From positions 1 to 36,494 of the forward strand of contig JAOAHE010000014.1 of NCBI GenBank assembly GCA_026415415.1: a DNA stretch of 36,494 nt. The letters are read 5' to 3'. Position numbers and translations under genes: made by a program. This document shows, piece by piece, positions 26,141 to 34,802 of this stretch; positions within the stretch are counted from its first letter, which is position 1; every line of letters begins with the position of its first letter. The stretch comes from Thermodesulfovibrionales bacterium (GTDB lineage: Bacteria > Nitrospirota > Thermodesulfovibrionia > Thermodesulfovibrionales > Dissulfurispiraceae). The notes beneath the pieces were generated by a model. That model did not search any database. It was not told the origin of the DNA and saw only the letters and a program-made list of their open reading frames with translations.

Positions 26141-27490
26141 ATGAAAACTAGCCGAAATCTGCTGCTTTATTTGCTATGCCTAATCAGCTTGATTTTAGCA
26201 TCAAGTTCATTAGTATTGGCACAAACCCCAAAACCAAAGATCTTAAAACCCTGTAATCAGTGTCATGCCCCTGATGAGAAAATCCTCAGAGGGACACTTG
26301 GTGGAATCTCCCAAAAGGCTGAGACTTTTTCTGTGAATGCAGGAATAATTTGGACCGTGAAATTTGATGATAAAACAAAACTAACTGGTTGGCCACCACC
26401 TGTAGGAAAAATTCCTAAGGATAAAGAGATCGCTGTCAAATTTATTGAAAGAGATGGTGAAGTTTATGCAGAAAGTATATCAGTAAAACAACCAGCAAAA
26501 CTACCTGAAGACAAGGTAGTAAGTACTGAATTTGTTGCCGAAGCTGTTGAAAGAGGAGATGCCCTAATTATTGATTCAAGACCTGCAGTTAGATATTATG
26601 AAGGTGCTATCCCTACAGCTATCAATATTTATGATGCTGAGTTTGATAAGCATATTGACAAACTACCAAAAGACAAAAATAAACTTATAATCTTCTATTG
26701 TGCAGGACCTACTTGAAGATTGAGTCCATCCTCTGCCAGTAAGGCGGAGAAGTTAGGTTATAAAAATGTAAAGGTCTATTTAGATGGGATGCCAGCTTGG
26801 AGAAAAGCAGGCAAATTAACTATAGAGTGTGTTCAATGTCTTATAGAAAGAGTAAAACTGGACATACCCACTATAATAGTGGATTTAAGACCTGTCCAAG
26901 AGGCTAAAAAAGGTCATATTCCAGGTGCTGTATCAATACCCCTTACTGAAATTAGCACAGCTTATGAAAAATTTCCCAAAGACAAAAAAGCACCTATTGT
27001 TCTTTACTCATATGATACTAAATCTGCTGTCCAAGCTTTTGAGATAATCAGTGTTTGGGGTGGATTTACTAATATCACCGTTTTAGAAGGTGGTTTTGAA
27101 GAGTGGAAAAAAATAAATGGCAAGATAGCCACAGGCGATCTTCCAACAAAGATAGTTTGGGAACCTAAACCAAGACCTGGTGAGGTAAGTGTAGAAGAAT
27201 TCAAAGCTATAGTTGAGAAGAGACCTGCCGATAAGTTCATACTTGATGTAAGAGATACAGAAGAAGCCGAAAATGGCATGTTAATAGGTGCTATAAATAT
27301 ACCTACACAAGATATTCCAAAGAAATTGACTGAAATTCCAAAAGATAAAGAGATTATTGTCCATTGCCTTACGGGTGTTAGAGCAGAGCTTGCATTTCAT
27401 ACACTCAAAAATGCAGGGTATAAAACTCGCTTCTTAAATGCCATAATTAAAATTGACCCTACAGGCAGATACGAGATAACTAAAGAGTAA
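26141..27490 (+). CDS. Secreted triple-rhodanese selenoprotein with a c-type heme motif (in-frame UGA read as Sec192)
   Basis: The reading frame continues through one TGA (26714-26716) to the TAA at 27488-27490, giving 449 residues. The order is: signal peptide (about 1-27), one heme motif C38-N-Q-C-H42, a small beta region, and rhodanese domain 1 (about 113-225). Domain 2 (about 228-330) has Ser (S290) where the catalytic Cys belongs, and domain 3 (about 348-440) has an intact C409-L-T-G-V-R loop. Sec192 lies in the domain 1 active loop, five residues after C187 (C-A-G-P-T-U-R). Sequence on both sides of the UGA is smoothly rhodanese-like: L-S-P-S-S-A-x-K-A-E-x-L-G-Y follows directly. A SECIS-like hairpin follows the UGA. 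A C-V-Q-C pair (230-233) lies between domains 1 and 2. A periplasmic sulfur- or selenium-transfer or redox role is inferred. Confidence 0.85.
26714..26749 (+). promoter_or_regulatory. Bacterial SECIS element with its UGA codon
   Basis: The UGA at 26714-26716 is followed by a perfect 7-bp stem: CTCTGCC (26731-26737) pairs with GGCGGAG (26743-26749), including one G-T wobble, around the 5-nt loop AGTAA. A G is the second loop base (26739), and 22 nt separate it from the UGA. This agrees with the known bacterial SECIS rule of a small loop with G in its first two positions 16-37 nt after the UGA. Confidence 0.8.
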
Positions 27491-27512
27491 AAAATTAGAT
27501 CAATTGTGAACA

Positions 27513-27554
27513 TTAAAAGAGTGCAATGTCCCTCCAGTCATTGCACTCTTTTAA
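27513..27554 (+). terminator. Strong intrinsic terminator after the rhodanese gene
   Basis: A perfect 16-bp stem, 27513-27528 (TTAAAAGAGTGCAATG) with 27539-27554 (CATTGCACTCTTTTAA), encloses a 10-nt loop. The T4 is part of the 3' arm. It begins 22 nt after the stop at 27490, and so closes a single-gene transcription unit. Confidence 0.9.
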
Positions 27555-27781
27555 ACTAAAACTTCTCAACCCAATATAAAAAGATATTATTTAACAAAAA
27601 GCTCTTAACCATCCACTGTATTCAATTCAGAATAAGACATATTGAGATCTCTGAGGATGCAAGCATGTCTTTAAGAAGGGGCAAAAAGTTGTTACCATTT
27701 TATCTCTAAAAATTTTTATAGCTAATTTTGAGCCTTGAGATAAAACTATCATCAATTAATAAAAAAAGTTTATAATTCATT

Positions 27782-28576
27782 ATGTATAAGAAACTTCTTA
27801 TCTTAGGAGTTGGTGGTATAAGTAGTAGCTCAGGTAAAACAACCTTTATCTCGTCTTTACTAAAGTTTTTTAAAAAAGAAGTTATATTAAATCCACCAAA
27901 TATCTCAAAATTTTTAAAAGAAAAGAAGAGATGGGGAGCAATAAAGTATACTAAAACAGATTTTTATTCATCAATATCAGATGAAATTGAACTACTCAAT
28001 CAAGAAGGAAAAGACACTTATAGATATTACGATGCTGGAGCAGAAGAAGTCTTATGGGTTAAGTCACCAGCTAGTGAGCTGCAAGAAATCATGCCTTTCG
28101 CTATTGAAAAATTATCCCATTTAGATGCAATTATAATAGAAGGTAACAGTGCAGTTAGTGCTATTTCACCTGATGTTATTATCTTTACCTCACTCAATAA
28201 CATCAGCGATATCAAACCATCTAGCTGGGATATATTTAAAAAAGCTCATTTATGCATAACAACATCTCAATCACCACTGATGCCTTATCTCAAAGAAAGC
28301 TCAAACTGCAAGGTTTTTATCATAGAAGATTTTATTGATATCTCATCGATTGATAAAATAATAAAAGACATTGTTGAATACATTGATAGTTTACTTAAGC
28401 CTAATCAATCTTTTGATGTATACGAACTTCTTAAAAAATATGCAAAGAACAACAGAATTTCGTGCTATGATGCCAGACGAATAGCTGAAGAGATAAATAT
28501 TCCCTATTTTGAAGTTGGAAAAGCAGCTAATGAATTAAAAATTAAGATATCTAACTGTCAATTAGGTTGTTTTTAA
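27782..28576 (+). CDS. MobB-like P-loop NTPase with a C-terminal Cys-containing winged-helix-like tail
   Basis: The 264-residue protein has an N-terminal P-loop (G-G-I-S-S-S-S-G-K-T-T, about 11-21) and an acidic strand D-A-I-I-I-E-G-N near 114-121. The general SIMIBI-type layout recalls MobB, which binds GTP during molybdopterin-dinucleotide synthesis. Other SIMIBI proteins are possible. The C-terminal 50 residues form a separate helical segment, R-I-S-C-Y-D-A-R-R-I-A-E-E, ending K-I-S-N-C-Q-L-G-C-F. A paired cysteine ending like this is unusual for MobB and may bind a metal or cofactor. The stop overlaps the ccsA-like start by one base. moaC is nearby on the other strand. Confidence 0.6.
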   Translation: MYKKLLILGVGGISSSSGKTTFISSLLKFFKKEVILNPPNISKFLKEKKRWGAIKYTKTDFYSSISDEIELLNQEGKDTYRYYDAGAEEVLWVKSPASELQEIMPFAIEKLSHLDAIIIEGNSAVSAISPDVIIFTSLNNISDIKPSSWDIFKKAHLCITTSQSPLMPYLKESSNCKVFIIEDFIDISSIDKIIKDIVEYIDSLLKPNQSFDVYELLKKYAKNNRISCYDARRIAEEINIPYFEVGKAANELKIKISNCQLGCF

Positions 28577-29394
28577 TGGAAACTTTAACATTCAAACTTA
28601 CTTTAATTTTCTACTTTACAACTACTATCGTAGGTCTAATAGAGATATTTAAAGAAAGCAAAGGTTTATCTAAGATTATTCTAACTTTATCTATACTTGG
28701 GTTTACATTTCATACCTTAAATATTGTAATTAGATATTTTGCCTTTGGCTACTTACCAGTTGTAGGGATGCATCATGCTACATCTTTTTTTGTTTGGTGT
28801 ATAATTGCTGTTTTTTTTGTAATTGAATATAAATATAGAATTAGCATAACAGGTTCATTTATTTTACCTATAGCTTTCATCCTTATACTTGTATCAAGCA
28901 CTTTCAGAAGAGATATTTTCCCTTTACCACCAATTTTACAAAGTTACTGGTTTGATATACATATAACCCTTGCTTTTGTGGCTAATGCCGCTTTTGCTAT
29001 TGCCTTTGCTATTGGTATCATGTACTTATTACAAGAACATTTTTTAAAAAAGAAAAAAGTAAGCAGACTTTTTCAAAGATTACCAAATCTTCAAATTCTT
29101 GATGAGATTAATTATAGACTGATTTCCTTTGGATTTCCCTTTTTAACTTTTGCAATAATTACTGGAGCTCTATGGGCTGAAAATGCCTGGGGCAGTTACT
29201 GGAGATGGGACCCAAAAGAGATATGGTCATTAGTTACTTGGATAACTTATGCTCTAATACTGCATCTAAGAATAATCAGAGGTTGGCAAGGTAAAAAAGC
29301 CATTATTATATCAATAATTGGTTTTATATCAGTTTTATTCACTTTTTTTGGTGTTAATCTACTTCTTAAAAGTTTACATAATTTTAATAACTAA
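28576..29394 (+). CDS. ccsA: Cytochrome c assembly protein, CcsA/CcsB (HemX-like) family
   Basis: The 272-residue protein has about eight membrane helices and the tryptophan-rich heme-handling motif W-G-x-x-W-x-W-D-P-K-E near 203-213, diagnostic of CcsA/CcmC/CcmF-type proteins that deliver heme for cytochrome c maturation. Conserved histidines lie in G-M-H-H-A-T and near the last helix (L-H-L-R). The ATG at 28576 overlaps the previous stop as TAATG and is preferred to the TTG at 28567. In many Desulfobacterota an equivalent gene precedes hemA, as here. Mature cytochromes c are evidently needed: a 12-heme protein and a heme-motif rhodanese are in this window. No CcsB/Ccs1-type ResB partner is seen. 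Confidence 0.88.
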   Translation: METLTFKLTLIFYFTTTIVGLIEIFKESKGLSKIILTLSILGFTFHTLNIVIRYFAFGYLPVVGMHHATSFFVWCIIAVFFVIEYKYRISITGSFILPIAFILILVSSTFRRDIFPLPPILQSYWFDIHITLAFVANAAFAIAFAIGIMYLLQEHFLKKKKVSRLFQRLPNLQILDEINYRLISFGFPFLTFAIITGALWAENAWGSYWRWDPKEIWSLVTWITYALILHLRIIRGWQGKKAIIISIIGFISVLFTFFGVNLLLKSLHNFNN

Positions 29395-29411
29395 CTATTT
29401 AAGGTGAAAAA

Positions 29412-30689
29412 TTGAAAATAATAGTCTTAGGCTTAAATCATAAGACGGCTGCTGTACAATTAAGGGAAAAACTTGCTTTCAATAACGATAAACTTCAAGA
29501 TGCAATTTTAAAAATAAAAAGCTTACCTCAAATAGATGAGGTTGCAATTCTTTCAACCTGTAATAGAGTTGAGCTCTATATATATTCAAGAAACTCAAAT
29601 AATAATATAGTGGATTTAATAAAAGACTTTATCTCCGACTTTCATTCTATCAAAAGAGAAGAATTTGAAAATTCCCTTTACTGCTACACTGATTCAGAAG
29701 CAATCAAACATGTATTTAAGGTCTCCTCAAGTTTAGACTCAATGATAATTGGTGAGCCTCAGATCTTAGGGCAGATGAAAGATGCTTTTGAGTTTGCTTT
29801 AAATAAAAAAACAACTGGGGTTATCCTCAATAAGCTTATGAAAAAAGCTATCTCTACTGCCAAAAGAGTTAGGACAGAGACTAAAATATCTGAAAACGCT
29901 GTTTCCATCAGTTTTGCTGCAGTTGAGTTAGCAAAAAAAATCTTCAAAGACCTATCTCAAAAATCTTTCATGCTTTTAGGGGCTGGGGAGATGGCTGAAC
30001 TTGCTGCAAAACATCTTGTAGCAAATGGTGTTAAGGATGTCAAGATTGCTAATAGAACCTATGAAAGAGGCTGTGAGTTAGCAAAGGATTTTAACGGCAG
30101 AGCTATTAAATTTGAGGATTTTCTAAAAGAGCTTGTAAATACTGACATTGTTATCTGCTCTACTGGCGCCTCACATTATGTACTTAATAAGACCCAGATG
30201 CAAAAAATAATGAAAGAAAGAAAGTACAGCCCTGTATTCCTCATTGATATATCAGTTCCCAGAAATTTAGATCCTGATATAAACGACTTAGACAATGTAT
30301 ATCTTTACAATATAGATGATCTACAAAAGGTCGTAGACAATAATATCTTAGAAAGAAAAAAAGAGGCAGAGAAAGCTGAAAAAATCATTGAAGAAGAAGT
30401 GGAAAAATTCTTTAAATGGCTTTCAACCTTAGACTCTATACCTGTTATCATCTCTCTTCGGCAAAAGGCTGAAGCAGTAAAAGAAGAGGAACTTGAAAAA
30501 TTCAAACATAAATTCCCTCATTTAAATAAAGACCAATTAGCAGCTATTGAACAATTAGCAAATGCTATTACAAACAAACTTATCCATTCACCTACAGTTG
30601 CATTGAAAGAGTATTCAGAAGACAGAGAAGTACTCACTGAGGCAGCAAAAAAATTGTTTAATCTAAATGGCATTGAGGAGGAATATTAA
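29412..30689 (+). CDS. hemA: Glutamyl-tRNA reductase
   Basis: HemA reduces glutamyl-tRNA to glutamate-1-semialdehyde, the first committed step of C5-pathway heme synthesis. The 425-residue length is typical. The catalytic C50 is in L-S-T-C-N-R-V-E-L-Y. G-E-P-Q-I-L-G-Q (about 114-121), the NADPH Rossmann motif L-G-A-G-E-M-A-E-L (about 193-201), N-R-T and the C-terminal dimerisation helix are present. The start is TTG at 29412 after AAGGTG. It follows the ccsA-like gene by 17 nt. No hemC or hemB follows, so the heme genes are split in this genome. Confidence 0.97.
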   Translation: MKIIVLGLNHKTAAVQLREKLAFNNDKLQDAILKIKSLPQIDEVAILSTCNRVELYIYSRNSNNNIVDLIKDFISDFHSIKREEFENSLYCYTDSEAIKHVFKVSSSLDSMIIGEPQILGQMKDAFEFALNKKTTGVILNKLMKKAISTAKRVRTETKISENAVSISFAAVELAKKIFKDLSQKSFMLLGAGEMAELAAKHLVANGVKDVKIANRTYERGCELAKDFNGRAIKFEDFLKELVNTDIVICSTGASHYVLNKTQMQKIMKERKYSPVFLIDISVPRNLDPDINDLDNVYLYNIDDLQKVVDNNILERKKEAEKAEKIIEEEVEKFFKWLSTLDSIPVIISLRQKAEAVKEEELEKFKHKFPHLNKDQLAAIEQLANAITNKLIHSPTVALKEYSEDREVLTEAAKKLFNLNGIEEEY

Positions 30690-31011
30690 GGATTCTAATA
30701 AAAGATAAAAGCTATGTATTACGATAATTCCAACTCTTATTAGATAAACATATTTGCATTTTCCAAGAGCTTTAATCTACTTCATCTTATTTATTCGGAT
30801 TTTAATATATAGAAACTATTCAAATTCATCGCTAATGCAGAAAAAGAAAAGAGATTTTATTAATAATTTCTTGACAAAAATAGCTCATTACGGATTAAGA
30901 TTTAGTAAATAAAAGTTATTTTTATTTATTGCTATATTTTGTTTAATCTTCAGATTGTTTCTATATTGAAATTTATTCCCATTCTTTTAAATTAATAAAC
31001 TAATAAACGAG
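30690..31011. other. 322-nt AT-rich gap, weak promoter candidate only
   Basis: No gene or RNA is recognised between hemA and the alcohol dehydrogenase. TTGACA at 30871-30876 is a clear -35-like hexamer, but the best -10 at 17-nt spacing (ATTAAG, 30894-30899) is poor. No sigma54-type site was found. Confidence 0.5.
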
Positions 31012-32151
31012 ATGAGAGTTATCAAATTTTCTATCCCAGAGATCATTTTTGGAATAGGAAGTATTAACTATGTAGGACTCTGTGCAAAACAACTTGGAGC
31101 TAAAAAGATTTTTTTAGTGAGTGACCCCGGATTAGAGCAAGCTGGTTGGGTTTCAAAAATTATTGATTTGCTACAAAAAGACGATCTTCAATATGCTTAT
31201 TACTCTGACATTACTACAAACCCAAGGGACTTCCAAGTTCACTTAGGAGCTGAAAAATATCTTTCAGAGCAAGCTGATGTAGTTGTAGCATTAGGTGGTG
31301 GTAGCCCCCTTGATGCTGCCAAAGGTATAGCACTTATAGCAAGCAATGGGGGACAGATAAGAGATTATGAAGGTGCAAATAAGATACAAAAGCCGTTACC
31401 ACCTATGTTATTTATTCCTTCCACTGCTGGTAGTGGTTCGGACATCTCACAATTTGCTATCATTACAGATGTTGAACGCCAGATAAAAATGTCTATAATA
31501 AGCCGAACACTCGTACCTAATATATCTATTATTGATCCATATCTATTAACCACCAAAGACGAAAAATTAATAATATCTTCTGCAATAGATGCCCTTTGTC
31601 ATGCGATCGAGTCTTATCTATCAAAGATTGCCTCTCCTTTTACAGAATCTCAATCACTACTTGCAATACAAATAATCTTTAAAAACTTAAAACCTGCGAT
31701 AGAGACAAGATCCCTTGATCACCTCTGCCAGTTAAGTATTGCCAGCACTTCAGCAGGAATGGCTTTCAGCAATGCAAGCTTAGGAGCAGTTCATGCTTTA
31801 GCCCATGCCCTTGGTGGCATGTTTGATACAATGCATGGCTTAGTTCATCCTGTTTTACTCCCACATGTAATGAAGTTTAATCTGCCTTCATGTAAAGAAA
31901 AGATGGCACATATAGGCAAAATTTTAACTGGAGAAAATAAACCTGAATATAATACAGCAATGTCTGCTATTGAAGCTATAGAAAGATTTTTTAGTACATT
32001 TAATATAAACTGTAGACTTAGTAAAATAGTTAAAGATAAATCTAAATTAGAACCAGTTTGCAAGATGGCGCATAATGATGCCTGTCTACTTACAAATCCA
32101 AGAGAAGCTACTTGGGAAGATCTATTAGCTATCTGTGAGGAGGCATGGTGA
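31012..32151 (+). CDS. Iron-containing alcohol dehydrogenase
   Basis: The 379-residue NAD(P)-dependent oxidoreductase belongs to the Fe-ADH family (FucO, AdhB, butanol dehydrogenase relatives). The nucleotide-binding G-G-G-S-P-L-D lies at 95-101 and I-P-S-T-A-G-S-G-S at 135-143. The metal ligands can be matched: D193, H197, H261 and H275, in I-D-A-L-C-H-A-I-E and H-A-L-A-H-A-L-G-G-x-F-D-T-M-H-G. The alcohol substrate is unknown. Its end overlaps the histidine kinase gene, so ADH-kinase-regulator form one transcription unit, an unusual partnership. The start ATG follows an ATGAG-free AT-rich leader without a strong ribosome-binding site. Confidence 0.92.
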   Translation: MRVIKFSIPEIIFGIGSINYVGLCAKQLGAKKIFLVSDPGLEQAGWVSKIIDLLQKDDLQYAYYSDITTNPRDFQVHLGAEKYLSEQADVVVALGGGSPLDAAKGIALIASNGGQIRDYEGANKIQKPLPPMLFIPSTAGSGSDISQFAIITDVERQIKMSIISRTLVPNISIIDPYLLTTKDEKLIISSAIDALCHAIESYLSKIASPFTESQSLLAIQIIFKNLKPAIETRSLDHLCQLSIASTSAGMAFSNASLGAVHALAHALGGMFDTMHGLVHPVLLPHVMKFNLPSCKEKMAHIGKILTGENKPEYNTAMSAIEAIERFFSTFNINCRLSKIVKDKSKLEPVCKMAHNDACLLTNPREATWEDLLAICEEAW

Positions 32152-33362
32152 GCCAAATTAAACCATCTTTACAAGATCTTATTGGTATAGAATATATCAA
32201 ACTTGGATTCTATAGAGAATTACAAGAAAAAATTATAGAACTACAATCATCTAATCTTCAGCTTGATATAAAACAACAGCATTTACAAAGCATTATTGAT
32301 GGTATTACAGATGTTATGGCAACAGTCTCATTAGATTTTAAGATTACCTCAATCAATCGTTTTTACTATGATTTTTTTGAAGAAAAAGATCCTATAGGAA
32401 AACTATGCTTTAATGTATTTAGACAAAGAAATAGTGTATGTCCAGAGTGTCCTATCTTTACCGCGCTTCAGACTAATCAGGTTCAAAGGCAGATTGTCAT
32501 GATCCCTATTAGAGGTAAGATCCATCATTTTGAGATTACAGCATCTCCACTAAGGAAATCAGATAGTTATCCGATAGGTGTTTTGATCCTCAAAAGAGAT
32601 GTTACCCTTGAGAAGGAGTATCAAGCAAAACTCTATCAAGCTGAAAAGATGTCTACCATAGGTCTTTTAGCAGCAAGTGTAGCTCACGAGATGAACAATC
32701 CTTTAACAGCAATTTCTGGTTTCGCTCAAGGATTGAGGCGAAAGCTCCCTGTACTTAAGAAAAACCTTGATAAATCAGTCTCTGACGAGATTGAAGAGTA
32801 TCTTAATATTATATTAAAAGAGTGCAAACGATGTAAGGATATCGTACAAAATTTACTTGACCTTGGACGAATAAGACAGCAAAAGATGACTCTTTTAGAT
32901 CTTAATTCAATCATTATAGACACTGTACAGTTAATAAGGCATCATTCAAAGAAGAGAAAAAAAGATTTTATTAAGCTAAGACTATACAAACAATTGCCTA
33001 TGATATATGGAGATATATCTCAGCTTAAACAGGTAGTATTAAATCTCTTGTTAAATGCCCTTGATGCGACAGAAAAAAAAGGCGATATAATAATTACAAC
33101 TTCTAAAGTAGGGAAAGAGCTGGTTGAGATGTCTATTCAAGATTCAGGGGTGGGAATACCTAAGGAGTACCTTGACAGACTTTTTGAACCCTTTTTTACA
33201 ACTAAACCATTAGGCAGGGGTACAGGAATTGGTTTGTCAACTTGCTATAACATTATAAAAAACCATGAAGGAGATATTTTTGTTAGTAGCGAGCTGGGTA
33301 AAGGAACGACATTTACTGTGCAGTTGCCTATAAAATCTATTATAGCTTTAAGTTCAACCTAA
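32145..33362 (+). CDS. PAS-domain sensor histidine kinase
   Basis: The 405-residue protein has no membrane helix and so is probably cytoplasmic. An N-terminal coiled segment (about 22-50) is followed by a PAS domain (about 50-150) with C88, C99 and C102, the last two in C-P-E-C-P. A HisKA domain has the phospho-acceptor H181 in [10 protein letters not shown]. The HATPase domain has [16 protein letters not shown] and G-T-G-I-G-L-S-T. It overlaps the ADH stop by 7 nt from ATG 32145. The GTG at 32148 has slightly better spacing after AGGAGG (32138-32143), so the start is uncertain by one codon. It pairs with the response regulator 10 nt downstream. Confidence 0.93.
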   Translation: MVSQIKPSLQDLIGIEYIKLGFYRELQEKIIELQSSNLQLDIKQQHLQSIIDGITDVMATVSLDFKITSINRFYYDFFEEKDPIGKLCFNVFRQRNSVCPECPIFTALQTNQVQRQIVMIPIRGKIHHFEITASPLRKSDSYPIGVLILKRDVTLEKEYQAKLYQAEKMSTIGLLAASVAHEMNNPLTAISGFAQGLRRKLPVLKKNLDKSVSDEIEEYLNIILKECKRCKDIVQNLLDLGRIRQQKMTLLDLNSIIIDTVQLIRHHSKKRKKDFIKLRLYKQLPMIYGDISQLKQVVLNLLLNALDATEKKGDIIITTSKVGKELVEMSIQDSGVGIPKEYLDRLFEPFFTTKPLGRGTGIGLSTCYNIIKNHEGDIFVSSELGKGTTFTVQLPIKSIIALSST

Positions 33363-33372
33363 GAATTTTCCC

Positions 33373-34728
33373 ATGACACCAAATAGTTCAATGCTTATCC
33401 TTGTTATTGACGACGAGGACTATATCCGACTACTCATCAAGAAAGAACTTTCTAATAACTACAGAACAGTCTTAGCAGCCTCTTCAGCTAAGGAGGGGTT
33501 GTCACTTTTTAATAAAAAAACTTTTGATGTTGTTTTACTTGATATCCGCCTTCCTGATGGTGATGGTATAGAGCTACTTGATAACTTGCGTGCCAGTCAG
33601 CCTGATTGTGAGGTCATCATAATAACAGGGCATGGAGACATTGAGAGCGCAGTTTCAGCTATGAAAAAAGGGGCATATGATTATATAACTAAACCATTTT
33701 CGTTAGAAAGGCTTGAGTTAGTTGTAGATAAAGCATTTCAAAGAGTCTGTCTTCAAAGAGAGAATCGCTTACTTAAACAATTTCAAGTTTCAAATAAACA
33801 ACCTATTTTGATTGGCAAATCAGAGTCTATAAAACAAATTAAATATCTTATTCAAAAAGTAGCACCTACAGATGCTCCAGTTTTAATAACTGGTGAGAGC
33901 GGAACTGGTAAAGATATCGTGGCAAGACTGATACATACCCAAAGTTTAAGAAAAGACAAACATTTAATAATTAAAAATTGTGCAACTTTGCAGAAAGAAC
34001 TCATAAGAAGTGAACTCTTTGGATATATTAAAGGTGCCTATACTGGTGCCATGCAATCGCAGGATGGTTTGATAGTACTTGCGCAGGGAGGTACACTTTT
34101 TCTTGATGAGATAGGCGAACTTCCTTTGGACTCTCAATCAGCACTTTTGAGACTATTAGAGAACAAAACCTATCGTAGAGTTGGCGAAAAACAAGAAAGA
34201 TATGCAGACGTAAGATTCTTATTTGCAACAAATAAAGACTTATCAGAAGAGGTTAAAGCAGGTCGTTTCAACGAAGCTCTTTATCACCGTATAAATGTAA
34301 TCAAAATATATATACCTCCTCTTAGAGAAAGAATAGAAGATATACCCTTATTAGTAGAATATTTCCTTTCACAATTCAGCACTCATAATCCCTCTTTTAT
34401 ATTATCTGAGGATATAATGCAACATCTCCTTAATTATCACTGGCCAGGCAACATAAGAGAGTTACGTAATGTTATTGAGAGGGCAGTTATCTTAGCTGAA
34501 AATGGCAAAATAACAGAGCATTGCCTACCGACAGAGATGGCTGAAAAAGGAAAAATAAATCTAAAGGTAAACTCTTTAATATCAAATTTGCTACCACTTC
34601 AGACTATAGAAAAGCAATATATCTTGCATGTGTTAGAGTCTGTCTCAGGCAATAGATCAAAGGCAGCAGAAGTGCTGGGGATAAGCAGAAAAACCCTCTA
34701 TCGCAAGTTAAAAGAGTATTTGTTATGA
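33373..34728 (+). CDS. sigma54-dependent response regulator, NtrC family
   Basis: The 451-residue protein has a receiver domain (about 7-125) with acidic pocket D13-D14 and phospho-acceptor D57 in V-V-L-L-D-I-R-L-P, then T-G-H-G and K-P-F. The AAA+ domain has Walker A G-E-S-G-T-G-K-D near 175-182 and the contact loop G-A-Y-T-G-A, in which Tyr replaces the commoner Phe. L-F-L-D-E-I-G-E and W-P-G-N-I-R-E-L follow. A Fis-type HTH ends the protein (S-K-A-A-E-V-L-G-I-S-R-K-T-L-Y-R-K-L). Partner of the upstream kinase. Targets are not visible; the upstream ADH operon lacks an obvious sigma54 site, so targets may be elsewhere. Confidence 0.94.
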   Translation: MTPNSSMLILVIDDEDYIRLLIKKELSNNYRTVLAASSAKEGLSLFNKKTFDVVLLDIRLPDGDGIELLDNLRASQPDCEVIIITGHGDIESAVSAMKKGAYDYITKPFSLERLELVVDKAFQRVCLQRENRLLKQFQVSNKQPILIGKSESIKQIKYLIQKVAPTDAPVLITGESGTGKDIVARLIHTQSLRKDKHLIIKNCATLQKELIRSELFGYIKGAYTGAMQSQDGLIVLAQGGTLFLDEIGELPLDSQSALLRLLENKTYRRVGEKQERYADVRFLFATNKDLSEEVKAGRFNEALYHRINVIKIYIPPLRERIEDIPLLVEYFLSQFSTHNPSFILSEDIMQHLLNYHWPGNIRELRNVIERAVILAENGKITEHCLPTEMAEKGKINLKVNSLISNLLPLQTIEKQYILHVLESVSGNRSKAAEVLGISRKTLYRKLKEYLL

Positions 34729-34746
34729 GATTATTCTTATGAAATA

Positions 34747-34802
34747 AAAAAGACGCTTTCAGCAGCTATATACCTCCTTAAAAACCCTGAAAAGAGCGTT
34801 TT
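34747..34802 (+). terminator. Imperfect terminator after the response regulator
   Basis: AAAAAGACGCTTTCAG (34747-34762) pairs with CTGAAAAGAGCGTTTT (34787-34802), with an internal two-base bulge, around a 24-nt loop. The 3' arm ends in T4. It begins 18 nt after the stop codon, the proper place to end the ADH-kinase-regulator transcript. Confidence 0.7.

Noticed and set aside
26714-26719. Rhodanese locus as two genes or a pseudogene split by a stop
   Set aside because: The second part has no ribosome-binding site at its TTG (26720), the phase is unchanged, the break is at a catalytic loop and a SECIS-like hairpin follows. One selenoprotein explains all this better.
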